From Leptolyngbya sp. SIOISBB (lineage in GTDB: Bacteria; Cyanobacteriota; Cyanobacteriia; Phormidesmidales; Phormidesmidaceae): a stretch of DNA of 64,000 nucleotides. Within the stretch, counting starts at the first letter, position 1. Each line of letters opens with the position of its first letter. Below, one piece after another: positions 8,523 to 17,368 of the stretch. Position numbers and translations under genes: made by a program. The stretch covers positions 4,030,001 to 4,094,000 of the forward strand of contig JAAHII010000001.1 of assembly GCA_010671905.1 (NCBI GenBank), in the 5' to 3' direction. The notes beneath the pieces were generated by a model. It was not told the origin of the DNA. It did no database searches and was given only the letters and a program-made list of their open reading frames with translations.

Positions 8523-8978
8523 TTGCTGGCCGGGTTCAGCGGTATAACGCGGTATAACAAAGATGGCGACAGCGTTAGGGCCAGCAACCATGCAGCGAGG
8601 AGCGATCGCCGGTTTAGCCAAAACCCTACACTCATGGTGGCGAACCCGATGGCTCAGGCGGCGATGGGGCACGGTGGGGCGATTTTCCTCAAGTCGGGGC
8701 GGCGGATTTTGGATCAGACCGCCTTTATCAATAACGCCGCCATCGCCGGTAGCGGTGCCCATCCGGGTGAGGGCAAAGGTGGGGCCATCGTTAATCTCGC
8801 CGGACTCCATGACGAAGCTGCCGAAAGTCATGTGATTACCCTCGACCGGCCCCCCAGTTGGCAGCAAAACCGGGCGGCCGATGCCAGCGATCGCCCTGAC
8901 GATAATGCCAATATGTTTGGCCCACTGTGGGTCTTTCCAACCGAGATCAGTGCAGGAGCAGGAGTGGATGGACGATAA
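8523..8978 (+). pseudogene. Remnant of a beta-helix (PMP-like repeat) surface protein
   Basis: The frame contains GHGGAIFLKSGRRILDQTAF, then INNAAIAGSG, then GEGKGGAIVNL, and ends with a DDNANMFGP-like tail. Repeats of the form GGAI...F.NN.A are typical of right-handed beta-helix/PMP-type surface proteins in cyanobacteria. Only about two repeats survive, with no proper start or signal peptide, so this looks like the 3' end of a lost larger gene. It runs into the start of hpt in another frame. A real short gene is not excluded. Confidence 0.42.
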
Positions 8979-9501
8979 ATGGGTGGTTTACATCTCGAAG
9001 GCGGAAATTGCCCAGGCGGTGGAAACTTTGGCAGCGGCAATTGATCACGAGTATGCCGGGAGATCGCTGGTGGTCGTCGCCGTGCTCAAGGGGGCCTTCA
9101 TTTTTGTGGCCGACCTCATTCGCCAGATGCAAACCTCGGTTGCTCGGGTCGAACTGTTGCGCCTCGCTAGTTACGGTGCTGGCACCACTAGTTCGGGGCA
9201 GGTTGAGGTGCTGGTAGATTTGCCACCAGGAGCCGTCACTGACCAACATGTCTTGCTGGTGGAAGATATTGTCGACACGGGACGTTCTACGACCGTCGCC
9301 ATGAAGCTGCTGCAAGAACAGCATCCCGCTTCTGTCAAACTCTGCAGCCTGTTGGACAAACCCTCGCGGCGAGTTGTCCCCGTTGTGATCGACTACCTGG
9401 GTATCTCCATCGAAGACAAATTTGTCATTGGCTATGGTCTGGACTGGGACGAACGCTACCGCGACTTGCCTGATATCTACGTGGTAGAAGGGGGCGATTA
9501 A
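8968..9501 (+). CDS. hpt: Hypoxanthine phosphoribosyltransferase family protein
   Basis: The 177 residues match purine phosphoribosyltransferases. VVAVLKGAFIFVADL is the N-terminal loop region, and VLLVEDIVDTGRST is the PRPP-binding loop with its acidic pair. IGYGLDWDERYRDLPDIYVV is the C-terminal purine-binding region seen in HPRT. The product should convert hypoxanthine or guanine plus PRPP to IMP or GMP. I chose ATG 8968 because a GGAG sits just upstream and the family begins near this point. The same frame extends upstream to 8881 without homology. The stop overlaps the convergent GST gene by 4 nt. Confidence 0.87.
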   Translation: MDDKWVVYISKAEIAQAVETLAAAIDHEYAGRSLVVVAVLKGAFIFVADLIRQMQTSVARVELLRLASYGAGTTSSGQVEVLVDLPPGAVTDQHVLLVEDIVDTGRSTTVAMKLLQEQHPASVKLCSLLDKPSRRVVPVVIDYLGISIEDKFVIGYGLDWDERYRDLPDIYVVEGGD

Positions 9502-10193
9502 TAGCGCTTCATTTCTTGAGCGCTGGCCGTGGTGGCGGTGTTATCGGCATAGCGGGCGTACTGTTCGATGTGATATTCCGGCGCTTGCGAGGTGGCTTGG
9601 ATGGCAGGCCGTTCGCGCATGGCCTCCCACCAACGTGTCAACCGCTGACAGTCCTCGGGAATTTGCATATCGCGAAAGTGGGCTAGGGCTGACCACCGCT
9701 CAAACCACGGATAGTAGGTGATGTCGAGCAGGGTGAAGCGATCGCCCAACCAATACGGCCCAGCTTCTGATAGTTCTGGCAAGCCTCGCTGCTCGATAAA
9801 CCGCAGATGATGCGTCATTTCCTCGCGCCAATCGGCTTGATCTTGAGGAGTTTGAGCGAGCAGCAATTTGTAAAAGGCCGATGTGAAACGACTGTTGGCA
9901 AAGTCAATCCAGATTCTGATCAGGGCTCGCAATCCCGGCTCACTAGGCATCAGAGCGGGAGTCGGAAACACTTCTTCCAGATATTCGTTGATGATGGTGG
10001 ATTCCCAAATGCGATCGTCACCGCAAATCAGCACTGGTACCTTCCCTTGAGGTGAGATCTGCAGGAAGTCATCCGGCTTATTCTTGAGATCAATTTCGTG
10101 GGTTTGGTAATCGAGTCCTTTCTCGTGTAGCAAGATGCGGGCGCGTTGGGCAAACGGACAAACGGCAGAACTGTACAGGTGAATATCAGGCAT
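9498..10193 (-). CDS. Glutathione S-transferase family protein
   Basis: The 231 residues show a thioredoxin-fold N-terminal domain beginning IHLYSSAVCPFAQRARILL, with Cys in the active-site position as in omega-like GSTs. The cis-proline region reads GKVPVL and the glutathione-binding turn WESTIINEYLEE. The all-helical C-terminal domain follows, with GDRFTLLDITYYPWFERW. Omega-type enzymes usually act as thiol transferases or dehydroascorbate reductases. The substrate here is unknown. The gene converges on hpt. Confidence 0.85.
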   Translation of the reverse strand: MPDIHLYSSAVCPFAQRARILLHEKGLDYQTHEIDLKNKPDDFLQISPQGKVPVLICGDDRIWESTIINEYLEEVFPTPALMPSEPGLRALIRIWIDFANSRFTSAFYKLLLAQTPQDQADWREEMTHHLRFIEQRGLPELSEAGPYWLGDRFTLLDITYYPWFERWSALAHFRDMQIPEDCQRLTRWWEAMRERPAIQATSQAPEYHIEQYARYADNTATTASAQEMKRY

Positions 10194-10290
10194 GATGAGG
10201 GTTGAAGAAACCAGATTTGTAGCGGTGAATTGCCGTCAATACATTAGCGGATTAAGTCCCCTGGTTTTGTTCAAACTGCCTCACTAGAGA

Positions 10291-11743
10291 ATGGGAATGG
10301 GTAGATTGATTGTGGCCGGCGATCGCAGCGGCTCCGGTAAAACGACTGTCACGATGGCGCTGCTTGCGGCCCTGCGACAGCGAGGCGAAACGGTGCAGGC
10401 TTTCAAAGTGGGGCCAGATTACATTGACCCGATGTTTCACCGTGCGATTACTGGGCGGCCAGCCTACAATCTCGACCCGGTTCTGACCTCAGAAAGTTAC
10501 GTGCAGCAATGCTTTAAGCGCCATAGTCTTACAGCCAGCTATGCAATTGTGGAAGGGGTGATGGGCCTGTTTGACGGTGCCGGGGGGCACTGACTGGGCC
10601 AGCACTGCCCACATTGCTCGCTTGTTGAATTGTCCCGTGCTCTTGGTCGTGGACTGTGCTCGACTGTCGCGATCGCTCGCTGCAATTGTGCATGGCTATG
10701 CAACTCTAGATGCTCAAGTTCATATTGCTGGCGTGGTGCTCAATCGAGTGGGCAGCGATCGCCATCTGACAATGCTCAAAGCCGCGATCGCTCCACTCAA
10801 CATGCCGGTGTTGGGGGTGTTGCGACGAGATGATGCTGTGACGCTGCCGGATCGCCATCTAGGGCTGGTGCCGACTGATGAACTGTCCGATTTGCCAGAG
10901 CGGTTTCGGCATTTGGCGAAACTGGGGCAGCGCTGTTTCGACTGGCTGGGCTTAGCCAAGGTATTCCGCGAGTCAGAGAGAGCCCCCGATCCCCCCTTGA
11001 AGAGGGGAGAAACCCAGCTCCAACCGACTAAAAGCTCCCTTTCCCAGGGGGCGGATCCAACGAATTTTCTGCCTGATTGCCCCATTAGGATTGGCGTCGC
11101 CCGCGATCGCGCCTTCAACTTTTATTACGCAGACAATCTAGAATTGCTCGTTCACTCTGGAGCAGAACTTGTGCCCTTTAGTCCCTTAGCGGACGAGTGT
11201 TTGCCATCAGACTTAAGGGGGCTATTGCTGGGCGGTGGCTTTCCAGAAATGTTTGCTGCCGAACTCTCTGAGAATCAAGTAATGCGTCGGGCTCTCGCCG
11301 CCGCGATCAAATCTGGACTGCCGACCTATGCCGAATGTGGTGGCTTAATGTATCTGTGTGAGTCACTGGTGGATTTTGAGGGGCAATCGTGGCCGATGCT
11401 CGGCTCTATATCGGCTACCACCACCATGACCGGAAAATTGACCCTGGGGTATCGCCAGGTCACCGCGCTCAAAGACAGCGCTGTCGTGCAGTCAGGGCAG
11501 CAGTTCTGGGGGCATGAGTTTCATCGCTCTGCGATCGCTCCTCCGTCTACTCACCCATTGTGTTCTCTGAGCGCCTATCCCCTGCTGAATGAAGCAGCGC
11601 TGTTGGCAGGCACTGAGGGGTGGGGACGTCAGTCTCTCCATGCGTCTTACGTACATGTTCATTGGGGCGGACAAACCGCGTTAGCGCAGCAGTTTTTAGC
11701 GACATGCGAGCGCTTTCAGTCGCACAATCATCGTCTTGGTTGA
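10291..11743 (+). pseudogene. cobB: Cobyrinate a,c-diamide synthase CobB/CbiA, frameshifted
   Basis: The first frame (10291-10593) carries the P-loop (VAGDRSGSGKTTVT) and the AFKVGPDYIDPMFH motif, then breaks after VEGVMGLFDGAGG. The second frame resumes exactly with GGTDWASTAHIARLL and runs to 11743 with the glutamine amidotransferase domain (LLLGGGFPEMFA, catalytic Cys in TYAECGGLMYL, His in ASYVHVHWGG). The break lies in six G at 10582-10587. Five G restore about 483 residues. The enzyme amidates cobyrinic acid side chains using glutamine and ATP. The linker between domains (about 10975-11070) contains a low-complexity, repeat-like insertion. Confidence 0.88.
10978..11062 (+). repeat. C/G-run repeat-like insertion in the cobB linker
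   Basis: The stretch holds alternating C-runs and G-runs (GATCCCCCCTTGAAGAGGGG, then CCCTTTCCCAGGGGGCGG) and can fold on itself. It encodes a proline-rich, non-conserved segment (APDPPLKRGE...) between the two CobB domains and stays in frame. This looks like a small dispersed palindromic element tolerated in an interdomain linker. I saw no second full copy in the window. Confidence 0.45.
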
Positions 11744-11806
11744 CTGACTTGCGTCCACAGGCGATTAACTTGTCAAAGGTTTCTGATATTAAATGATGAC
11801 GCTCTC

Positions 11807-11937
11807 TAGGGTCTGTCATCCGGTCGCGGCCAAACCCTTGCAGCAAAGGAACGACAGCCTCTAGCCTATGGAGTGAATGCGGGCGCGGGTATGCTTTGCC
11901 CCAAAGGCTGCTGGGATTAATTGATGACGCGTCCTAG
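11807..11937. mobile_element. MITE-like element, copy 1
   Basis: This is a 131-bp element with terminal inverted repeats TAGGGTCTGTCATCC and, at the right end, TGATGACGCGTCCTA. It shares the internal blocks CCTTGCAGCAAAGGAACGA and AATGCGGGCGCGGGT with copy 2 at 21300-21429. Both copies can be read as flanked by TA. No coding capacity is present. The bases just left of it (11794-11810) look like another right end joined head to tail. The right end overlaps the last codons of the CHASE2 gene and includes its TAG stop. Confidence 0.78.
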
Positions 11938-13556
11938 GCGTCTTCTTGGGAATCTTGCTTTGTTTTCAGCTCGCTAGTGGATTTGAAGCGTTCGGCCTTT
12001 TTCTTCAAGCTCTGCAAGTAGTCATCGGTGCTGGCAATCGGTTGAGCTGATTCACCCTGGGCCTCAACCCCTGAAGGGGGAGCAGGTTTGGCTGAAGTTG
12101 AAGCTCCTGAAGCCTGCTGCTCACGGCGCTCGCGGAGCTCTTTAGCCTGCACTTGGAGTTTGCTGAAATAGTCAGTGTCGGTAATTTCAGCAACTTGCTC
12201 ACCCACTTTGGTATGGTCAATTTCAATTTCTATCCGCAGCAGGCTTTTCATTTGCTTATAGACGGCTTGCCCGTAGTCGCTCTTGTTAAAGCGATCGAGC
12301 AAGACGACCCCACCGGATGCCAAACCCAAAGCCACTGCCGCTGGTACCAGGGGAATCCAGCCACCTTGAAGTAGGATGAGGTAACAGAGCCCGTAGAGCC
12401 CGCCGAGCAGCGCGATCGCGACCACGGCATAGATGAATGGTCGGCGAATGTACCAAGCAAAGAGTGCTCCACCCAAGCCCCAAAGGATGATCCACAGCGC
12501 TTCTCCCCAGGTCGGCCAACTCCATAAGAGGGGGCGATCGTCTAATACCGCACTCAAAATTTGACTGACTGATTGTGCATGTACGGCCACGCCCGACATC
12601 TTTTGGCTGTCTCGTAAGCCGCCGCTGAAGGGGGTGTAAAATTCGTCTTTGGCTTCGGGGGTCGTCGCCCCGATCAGCACAATGCGATCGCGAATTTGTG
12701 ATGGACCGACGTCTCCTGACAGGATATCCGTCAAGCTAACCTGAGGCACAGCAGTTCTCGCTGAACGATAGTTCAGCATGATTTGGTAGCCCTGGGCATC
12801 AACGTTACGGTACCCGCCTAAGTTAGGTTGGAGCCGCGACAACACCACGTCCCCGAAACGTAACTCTTGTTGAGCTGTGAGTTCTAGATCAATGCCCTCT
12901 GCCGCTAAGTGGTACAGAGCAAGTTGTAAGCTCAAGGAAAAGAGTTGTGCCTCCGGCTCACTACAGATATGGGCGCCGACGTTTTCAGAATCGGTCGGTG
13001 GAGCCGCGATCAACAAGCTGCGCCGCAGAATCCCACCCGGATCAACCACTAAATCAGAAAAGCTCACTTGAAGTTCTGGGGTGTCTGGCGGTGGTGGCAC
13101 CCCAGGGTTGTCAGGACTGCTAATTTTACAAACTGGGAAAATGTTGTCGCTGCTTTCAATCTGATTGATGAGGGCGGTCTGCCCTTCGCCAATCGGCAAA
13201 TCACGAAAGAGATCGAGGCCAATCGCGCGGGGCTCTGCCTCGATCAGCACCGATAACAGTTCGACCATGGTGGCATCTTCGATGGGCCACTCTTGGCGCG
13301 ATTGAATATCGGATTCATCAATCCCCACGACCAAAATGCGATCGTCGGGTGCCGGCGTTGGGCGCAGCCGCATCATCTGGTCGTAGACCCCGAGTTCTAA
13401 CCCTTGTAAGGCGCCAACGGCGCGGAGTCCTAAGACCAGGGCGCTGGCTGCTAGGGTTGATAAAACCGGCGGCTGCCCAATTTTGCTGGTCCAGGCAAAC
13501 AGGCGTTTGCGCTGGGACGATCTCTGGGAATCTTTAGAAGAGGACGAAAAAGCCAT
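11934..13556 (-). CDS. CHASE2-domain membrane protein
   Basis: The 540 residues begin with a basic tail and one membrane helix (about 32-50). A large CHASE2 domain follows (about 50-345; LELGVYDQMMRLRP, ILVVGIDESDIQ, and the region around LDLFRDLPIGEG, RIVLIGATTPEAKDEF). Three C-terminal helices come next (about 355-445), then a charged, coiled-coil-prone cytoplasmic tail. CHASE2 is an extracytoplasmic sensor domain. No kinase or cyclase output domain is attached, so the tail may signal through a partner. The stop codon lies inside the MITE end. The divergent neighbour is a DUF928 gene, a pairing known in cyanobacteria. Confidence 0.86.
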   Translation of the reverse strand: MAFSSSSKDSQRSSQRKRLFAWTSKIGQPPVLSTLAASALVLGLRAVGALQGLELGVYDQMMRLRPTPAPDDRILVVGIDESDIQSRQEWPIEDATMVELLSVLIEAEPRAIGLDLFRDLPIGEGQTALINQIESSDNIFPVCKISSPDNPGVPPPPDTPELQVSFSDLVVDPGGILRRSLLIAAPPTDSENVGAHICSEPEAQLFSLSLQLALYHLAAEGIDLELTAQQELRFGDVVLSRLQPNLGGYRNVDAQGYQIMLNYRSARTAVPQVSLTDILSGDVGPSQIRDRIVLIGATTPEAKDEFYTPFSGGLRDSQKMSGVAVHAQSVSQILSAVLDDRPLLWSWPTWGEALWIILWGLGGALFAWYIRRPFIYAVVAIALLGGLYGLCYLILLQGGWIPLVPAAVALGLASGGVVLLDRFNKSDYGQAVYKQMKSLLRIEIEIDHTKVGEQVAEITDTDYFSKLQVQAKELRERREQQASGASTSAKPAPPSGVEAQGESAQPIASTDDYLQSLKKKAERFKSTSELKTKQDSQEDA

Positions 13557-13894
13557 CGGTTTAGGGGAGACGGGAGCAAAACCCAGCGTTGAACGTCACT
13601 TATTCTAACCAGGTAGATCACTGAAATGAGGCTTTGATGCGGCGATCATAAAATTCACTCAAGAACCGTAACAGTTATCAGAAACTCTGTACTTTTCGCG
13701 TGTAGCTTTTAATCACGGCGCTGCTAGCCGAGTTTTGAAGTTCAGTGTAGATGTTTGACTATGTCACTCTAAAGCCCTTTTGTCAGGCTAGGTGACTGAG
13801 TTTGCTCAGCATCGCAATAAAACGTTGGCTCTGGTGGCCCCACAGTCTAGGGCTAATTGTCTTCACAAATATGCAGTTAGGTGGATTTACTTCT
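13557..13894. other. Divergent intergenic region between CHASE2 and DUF928 genes
   Basis: About 340 nt lie between the two divergent starts, and promoters for both should lie here. The upstream extension of the DUF928 frame (13802-13894) has no conserved character. No hairpin or known operator was recognised. Confidence 0.4.
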
Positions 13895-14638
13895 ATGAAA
13901 AATCTTATGCGGATACAGCCTCTCGGAGGTTGGGTGGCAGCGAGTTTGTTACTTGCTGGGAGTGGACTCTCGATTGTCCAGCCCGCGATCGCTCAAAACA
14001 CCATTAGATTACAGTTGCCGGATATCAGTGCCCCTGGCAATCGTGAATCAGGCTCGACTCGCAGCACCACCTGTATTGCTGCTGACGAAAATCTGATCGC
14101 GCTGATGCCTGAGAGTAACTATGGTTTGACCGAGCAGGCATATCCGACGGTGTATTTCTATCTACCCGCGACCACGGCTGAGCATCTGAAATTTGTCCTG
14201 CTCAATGAAACAACCAATGAGCTGGTTTATGAAGGTCGCTTCAAGGTTGATAGCAGTGGAGGGATTGCCAGTGTCAGCCTGCCGGATAATGGCATTCAGC
14301 AACCGCTCGCGGTGGGAGAAGCTTACGTCTGGTATGTCGCGGTCATGTGTAATCCAGCTGATCCCAGTGCTGACGCGGTTACAGAAGGACAAATTGCTCG
14401 GGTAGAACCCTTGGCCGTAGCGGCTGAAGCGACTGAGACGGAACTACCCGCCGTGTATGCGGAGGCGGGTCTTTGGTACGATGCCCTGGCTGCTTCGGCA
14501 ACCTTGAAGCAGGAAGCTGACAACACTGCGGATTGGAACGCGCTGTTAAATGCCGTAGAACTGGGCAACTTGATTCCCGTAGACCTGCTGAGTGCTAATC
14601 CATTAGCGGCGGTATCGGTGGCCGAAACAGCCCCTTAG
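13895..14638 (+). CDS. DUF928 family exported protein
   Basis: I chose ATG 13895, giving 247 residues, because AGGTGGA lies about 10 nt upstream and the protein then begins with a proper signal peptide (cleavage near QPAIAQ). The mature part has DUF928 features: CIAADENLIALMPESNYGLT, then YPTVYFYLPATTAEHLKFVL, and a VWYVAVMCNPADPSADA segment with one of two cysteines. The C-terminal half includes ALYDAL-like AGLWYDALAAS. DUF928 proteins are periplasmic and unassigned. They recur beside CHASE2 genes, as here. Confidence 0.82.
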   Translation: MKNLMRIQPLGGWVAASLLLAGSGLSIVQPAIAQNTIRLQLPDISAPGNRESGSTRSTTCIAADENLIALMPESNYGLTEQAYPTVYFYLPATTAEHLKFVLLNETTNELVYEGRFKVDSSGGIASVSLPDNGIQQPLAVGEAYVWYVAVMCNPADPSADAVTEGQIARVEPLAVAAEATETELPAVYAEAGLWYDALAASATLKQEADNTADWNALLNAVELGNLIPVDLLSANPLAAVSVAETAP

Positions 14639-14652
14639 ACCGGCAACTGCGG

Positions 14653-15936
14653 TCATCTTGATCGCCGGTTAGCTGCCGCCGTCTGGAAGGCGGCGCAATA
14701 TTCTTGATAGCCGCCAGGAAACACCACGTTCAGGGTGAGGGGATCAGCCTGATCAGCAGGATCCCCCGGGCCGGCGATCACCACCGGCTGCCCCTGACGG
14801 TGCTCAATGGTGAGGGGGCGGCGGTTTTTAAGTTCGCCCCCACTGCTGTCAATATAAGTGACGACATTGCCGACTTCTAAGGTCCGCCCAATATCCTGTA
14901 TGAGGTGTAAAAAGTTGCGATCGCTGCCTCCCCGTTTAGCGACTCGCTGCCCCTGTACCTCCATCACCTTGCTCGTGACGGTATCCCCGACGCCGACCAT
15001 CAGCGGCATGGCTGCTGGATCAAAATGGTCTTGCACAAGCTGAATCAGAGCCTGATGATCGTGGGGGGCTACCCGCACGTTGAAGTCTTTACCCAAAGGA
15101 TAAGTCCCGGTGCGCTGGGCATAGTAACGATTGAGCAAGGCCAGCACTCCCGCTTCTTTAATAGCTCCTCGCAGCATGAATTGGAAATCAGTGGTGCCGG
15201 ACTCCTCGCCCTGACTCAACCAAATGACTTCTTGCCCAGTTTCGTCTCGCCCGTGATTAGGGGCGTAATGGACAAAAAACGCATCGCCCAGTCCCTGCTC
15301 GGCGGCCTCTGTCAGCAGCGTATCCATCAGCGATTGCATCGTCTGCTGCAGTGCTAAGTAAGTGTTGTGATCGCCCGCCAAAGCACTATGAAACGTGTTG
15401 AGATTAGCCGTCGGTGAGGCGACATTGGCCAAGGCCGAAGACTGAATACAATTCTCTAGCGTCGTGCTGTCGAGCGGTAGATGTTGAGTTTGGGCAAACT
15501 GGCGCAGGCACTGCCGAATGCGATCGGGCACTTGTTCTAAAAAGGCCAACTCGGCGACACTGACACCGGGGTGAGCCAGCTCTCCCTGCCGAGTTTGCCA
15601 TTGGACGCCACCCGCTGCCAAACCTGGCAAGTAATGTCCCTGCTCACGGACTACCACGGCATTGGCGAACGCCCGTTCAATGATGCCATTCACCCCGCGC
15701 TCGCCAATATGTTCGCCGTTGGTGAGGACATAAAAGTGACTGTCAAAAGCTTGCGTAGCGATCACATAACCGGTGTCGATTTGGCGGTCTAGCGGATCTT
15801 TGACTAGACCCATACAAACCCCATCCAAATCTTGAATGATGAGTAGATTTTCCGTCTGGCTCAGGAGGTCAACAAAGCGATCGTGCTCCAGGGAATAGGT
15901 TTGCTCGTGCAACGGCAGCTGAGTGGCAGAGGTCAT
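14653..15936 (-). CDS. stpA: Glucosylglycerol-phosphate phosphatase
   Basis: The 427 residues match the StpA family (salt-tolerance phosphatase, about 420 residues in Synechocystis). Near the start is IIQDLDGVCMGLVKDPLDRQ, with a HAD-type nucleophile pair. Other conserved blocks are FYVLTNGEHIGERGVNGIIE, then FMLRGAIKEAGVLALLNRYY, and MPLMVGVGDTVTSKVMEVQG near the C-terminal metal site. The enzyme dephosphorylates glucosylglycerol 3-phosphate to the compatible solute glucosylglycerol, the hallmark of moderately salt-tolerant cyanobacteria. The stop is 14 nt from the convergent DUF928 gene. Confidence 0.92.
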   Translation of the reverse strand: MTSATQLPLHEQTYSLEHDRFVDLLSQTENLLIIQDLDGVCMGLVKDPLDRQIDTGYVIATQAFDSHFYVLTNGEHIGERGVNGIIERAFANAVVVREQGHYLPGLAAGGVQWQTRQGELAHPGVSVAELAFLEQVPDRIRQCLRQFAQTQHLPLDSTTLENCIQSSALANVASPTANLNTFHSALAGDHNTYLALQQTMQSLMDTLLTEAAEQGLGDAFFVHYAPNHGRDETGQEVIWLSQGEESGTTDFQFMLRGAIKEAGVLALLNRYYAQRTGTYPLGKDFNVRVAPHDHQALIQLVQDHFDPAAMPLMVGVGDTVTSKVMEVQGQRVAKRGGSDRNFLHLIQDIGRTLEVGNVVTYIDSSGGELKNRRPLTIEHRQGQPVVIAGPGDPADQADPLTLNVVFPGGYQEYCAAFQTAAANRRSR

Positions 15937-16331
15937 GATGGTGTTGCGGTGACTTCTGGTTCAGCCTATCAAGGGATGCCACTCCTGGAGGTTAAAGCCA
16001 GGAGATTAGGCTCCTCGTCACAACCGTAATCACGACGTTTGCTTCAACGACGGTGAGCTCTCTTGCCAGGACTTCGTAGAGCCAGTGCAAACGGTTAGCG
16101 GTGTGTACGCTATGGCAAGGGACTACTGTTCAGATCTGACAGCGATCGCAATAGGCGATGAACTTCAGTATTCAATCAAGTGCCTCAAATGGCCTGCAGT
16201 CTAGCCAACAGTGGTCTGGTAAGAATTGCCGCGTTAGCCAAATGCTGTGAAGGTCAGCCACAGATGAAATGCCGCTTCTGTAAAGTACTTTGCAGAAGCG
16301 GCAGGCTCGATTGCGGTTCAACAGCTGTCTG
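15937..16331. other. Intergenic region, mostly unassigned
   Basis: About 390 nt lie upstream of stpA and include its promoter region. The only clear structure is the hairpin at 16271-16302. The plus-strand frame at 16180-16521 is cysteine-rich with no recognisable pattern and is judged spurious. Confidence 0.4.
16271..16302 (-). terminator. Strong hairpin downstream of a small ORF
   Basis: GCCGCTTCTG and CAGAAGCGGC form a perfect 10-bp stem with a 12-nt loop. It lies about 30 nt after the stop of the small minus-strand gene at 16332-16502, a usual position for an intrinsic terminator. The U-tract is weak. Confidence 0.55.
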
Positions 16332-16502
16332 TTACAGCACACCAGCTTGTTTATTGTCAGATTCTCGAATCTGCCTAGGGATGGTGACGTTTTCGGTGTC
16401 TGGCTGTAGCACTCGACGCTTGGCTAGGGAATCCAACATTTGTTGCCGGACTGCCGTGGCCCAAGTATCAAAATCGCGGGACGGTTGGTTCAAAGATGAC
16501 AT
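16332..16502 (-). CDS. Small hypothetical protein, 56 aa
   Basis: An ATG at 16502 opens a 57-codon frame encoding MSSLNQPSRDFDTWATAVRQ, then QMLDSLAKRR and a polar tail. The FDTWATAVRQQMLDSLAKRR part predicts a single amphipathic helix. I recall similar small cyanobacterial hypothetical proteins but cannot name a family. A strong hairpin lies just downstream, which supports a real transcription unit. No function can be assigned. Confidence 0.5.
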   Translation of the reverse strand: MSSLNQPSRDFDTWATAVRQQMLDSLAKRRVLQPDTENVTIPRQIRESDNKQAGVL

Positions 16503-16975
16503 GATTCCAAGGTTTTATTAACGACTCTTTAACGGATTACTGCATTACCAAGCCCATAGGCTTCATCCTTAGAGTTCCATTTAAATCAGCTGAGATTAAC
16601 AGGAAGATAAGATTTATTTACGCTTAGCGAATCTTGCGATTACATATCTGCTTGATCAACAAGAGTAAACGGATCCACAATATTGGCTGACTATGTCATC
16701 AGACTCCTTGAAGTCCAATAAAATAGATGCTTTCAGGCGAAATCATAAGGCTCCCAAAACATCTGAAAATTCAACAAAAGTCAGTAGCTCTTGACAATAA
16801 ATGGCATCTCAATTTTTGTAATGTTTTCGTTAGCTAAAAAGTAATTTTTCGGTAGGCAAAAATGTTGGCCCAACTTCTCTGAGCAGCAGACAATGAACGC
16901 GTACTCGAACCAAGACTTTTGGTGGCGAAGTTGGCGTGTCGTGCCCCAGGACTTGGATAGCTCGCCGGAGCAAAT
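16503..16975. other. AT-rich intergenic region
   Basis: About 470 nt with no supported gene, lower in GC than its surroundings. It contains the upstream region of the 56-aa ORF. No repeat or hairpin stands out. Confidence 0.4.
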
Positions 16976-17368
16976 TTAGTCAGAATCTGAGGCTTGGCTA
17001 TCGCGGCGGCCTAGTTCATAAACGCCACTACCGACCGCACCAAGCAACCCCAGGCTGATCGACCAGCTCCCGCCTAAACCCCAAATCACGCCATAGTGAA
17101 CCAGTGTGCCTAAAGCAATGAACGGCAAAACGCTAAACATAGAGGCCCAGAAAGCATTTTGTGATTCTCGGCCAACGCGGGTTTTCTCAAATTCTTCTTG
17201 TGAGAGATAGAGCGATCGCTCAGCAAAGTTAAACCAGCGGGTGAGTTGTAAGGTCACCCAGTCACTCACCGGAGAAAAGGCTAGGTACAGAGCTAAGGCC
17301 CACAGCGTTGCTCCAGAGACTGCCATTGGATTAACTGAAAAGGAAAAGGGAAACAGTTCTGTGAACAT
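16976..17368 (-). CDS. Small hypothetical membrane protein
   Basis: From ATG 17368 the product is 130 residues. A longer TTG-initiated version (17452) adds residues without membrane or conserved character. Three hydrophobic helices are visible: GATLWALALYLAFSPVSDW, FWASMFSVLPFIALGTLVHY, and the segment SISLGLLGAVGSGVYELG. A charged loop (RSLYLSQEEFEKTRVGRE) lies between the first two. The pattern looks like a conserved cyanobacterial inner- or thylakoid-membrane protein of unknown role. No clear ribosome-binding site fixes the start. Confidence 0.6.
   Translation of the reverse strand: MFTELFPFSFSVNPMAVSGATLWALALYLAFSPVSDWVTLQLTRWFNFAERSLYLSQEEFEKTRVGRESQNAFWASMFSVLPFIALGTLVHYGVIWGLGGSWSISLGLLGAVGSGVYELGRRDSQASDSD

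Noticed and set aside
8563-8835. Plus-strand frame of 90 codons
   Set aside because: It is a shadow of the beta-helix relic in another frame, with low-complexity Arg/Pro content.
10200-10290. Cobalamin riboswitch ahead of cobB
   Set aside because: The space is under 100 nt and shows no B12-box-like sequence.
16180-16521. Cysteine-rich plus-strand frame of 113 codons
   Set aside because: It lies antisense to the better supported 56-codon ORF and its hairpin, and shows no metal-binding spacing.
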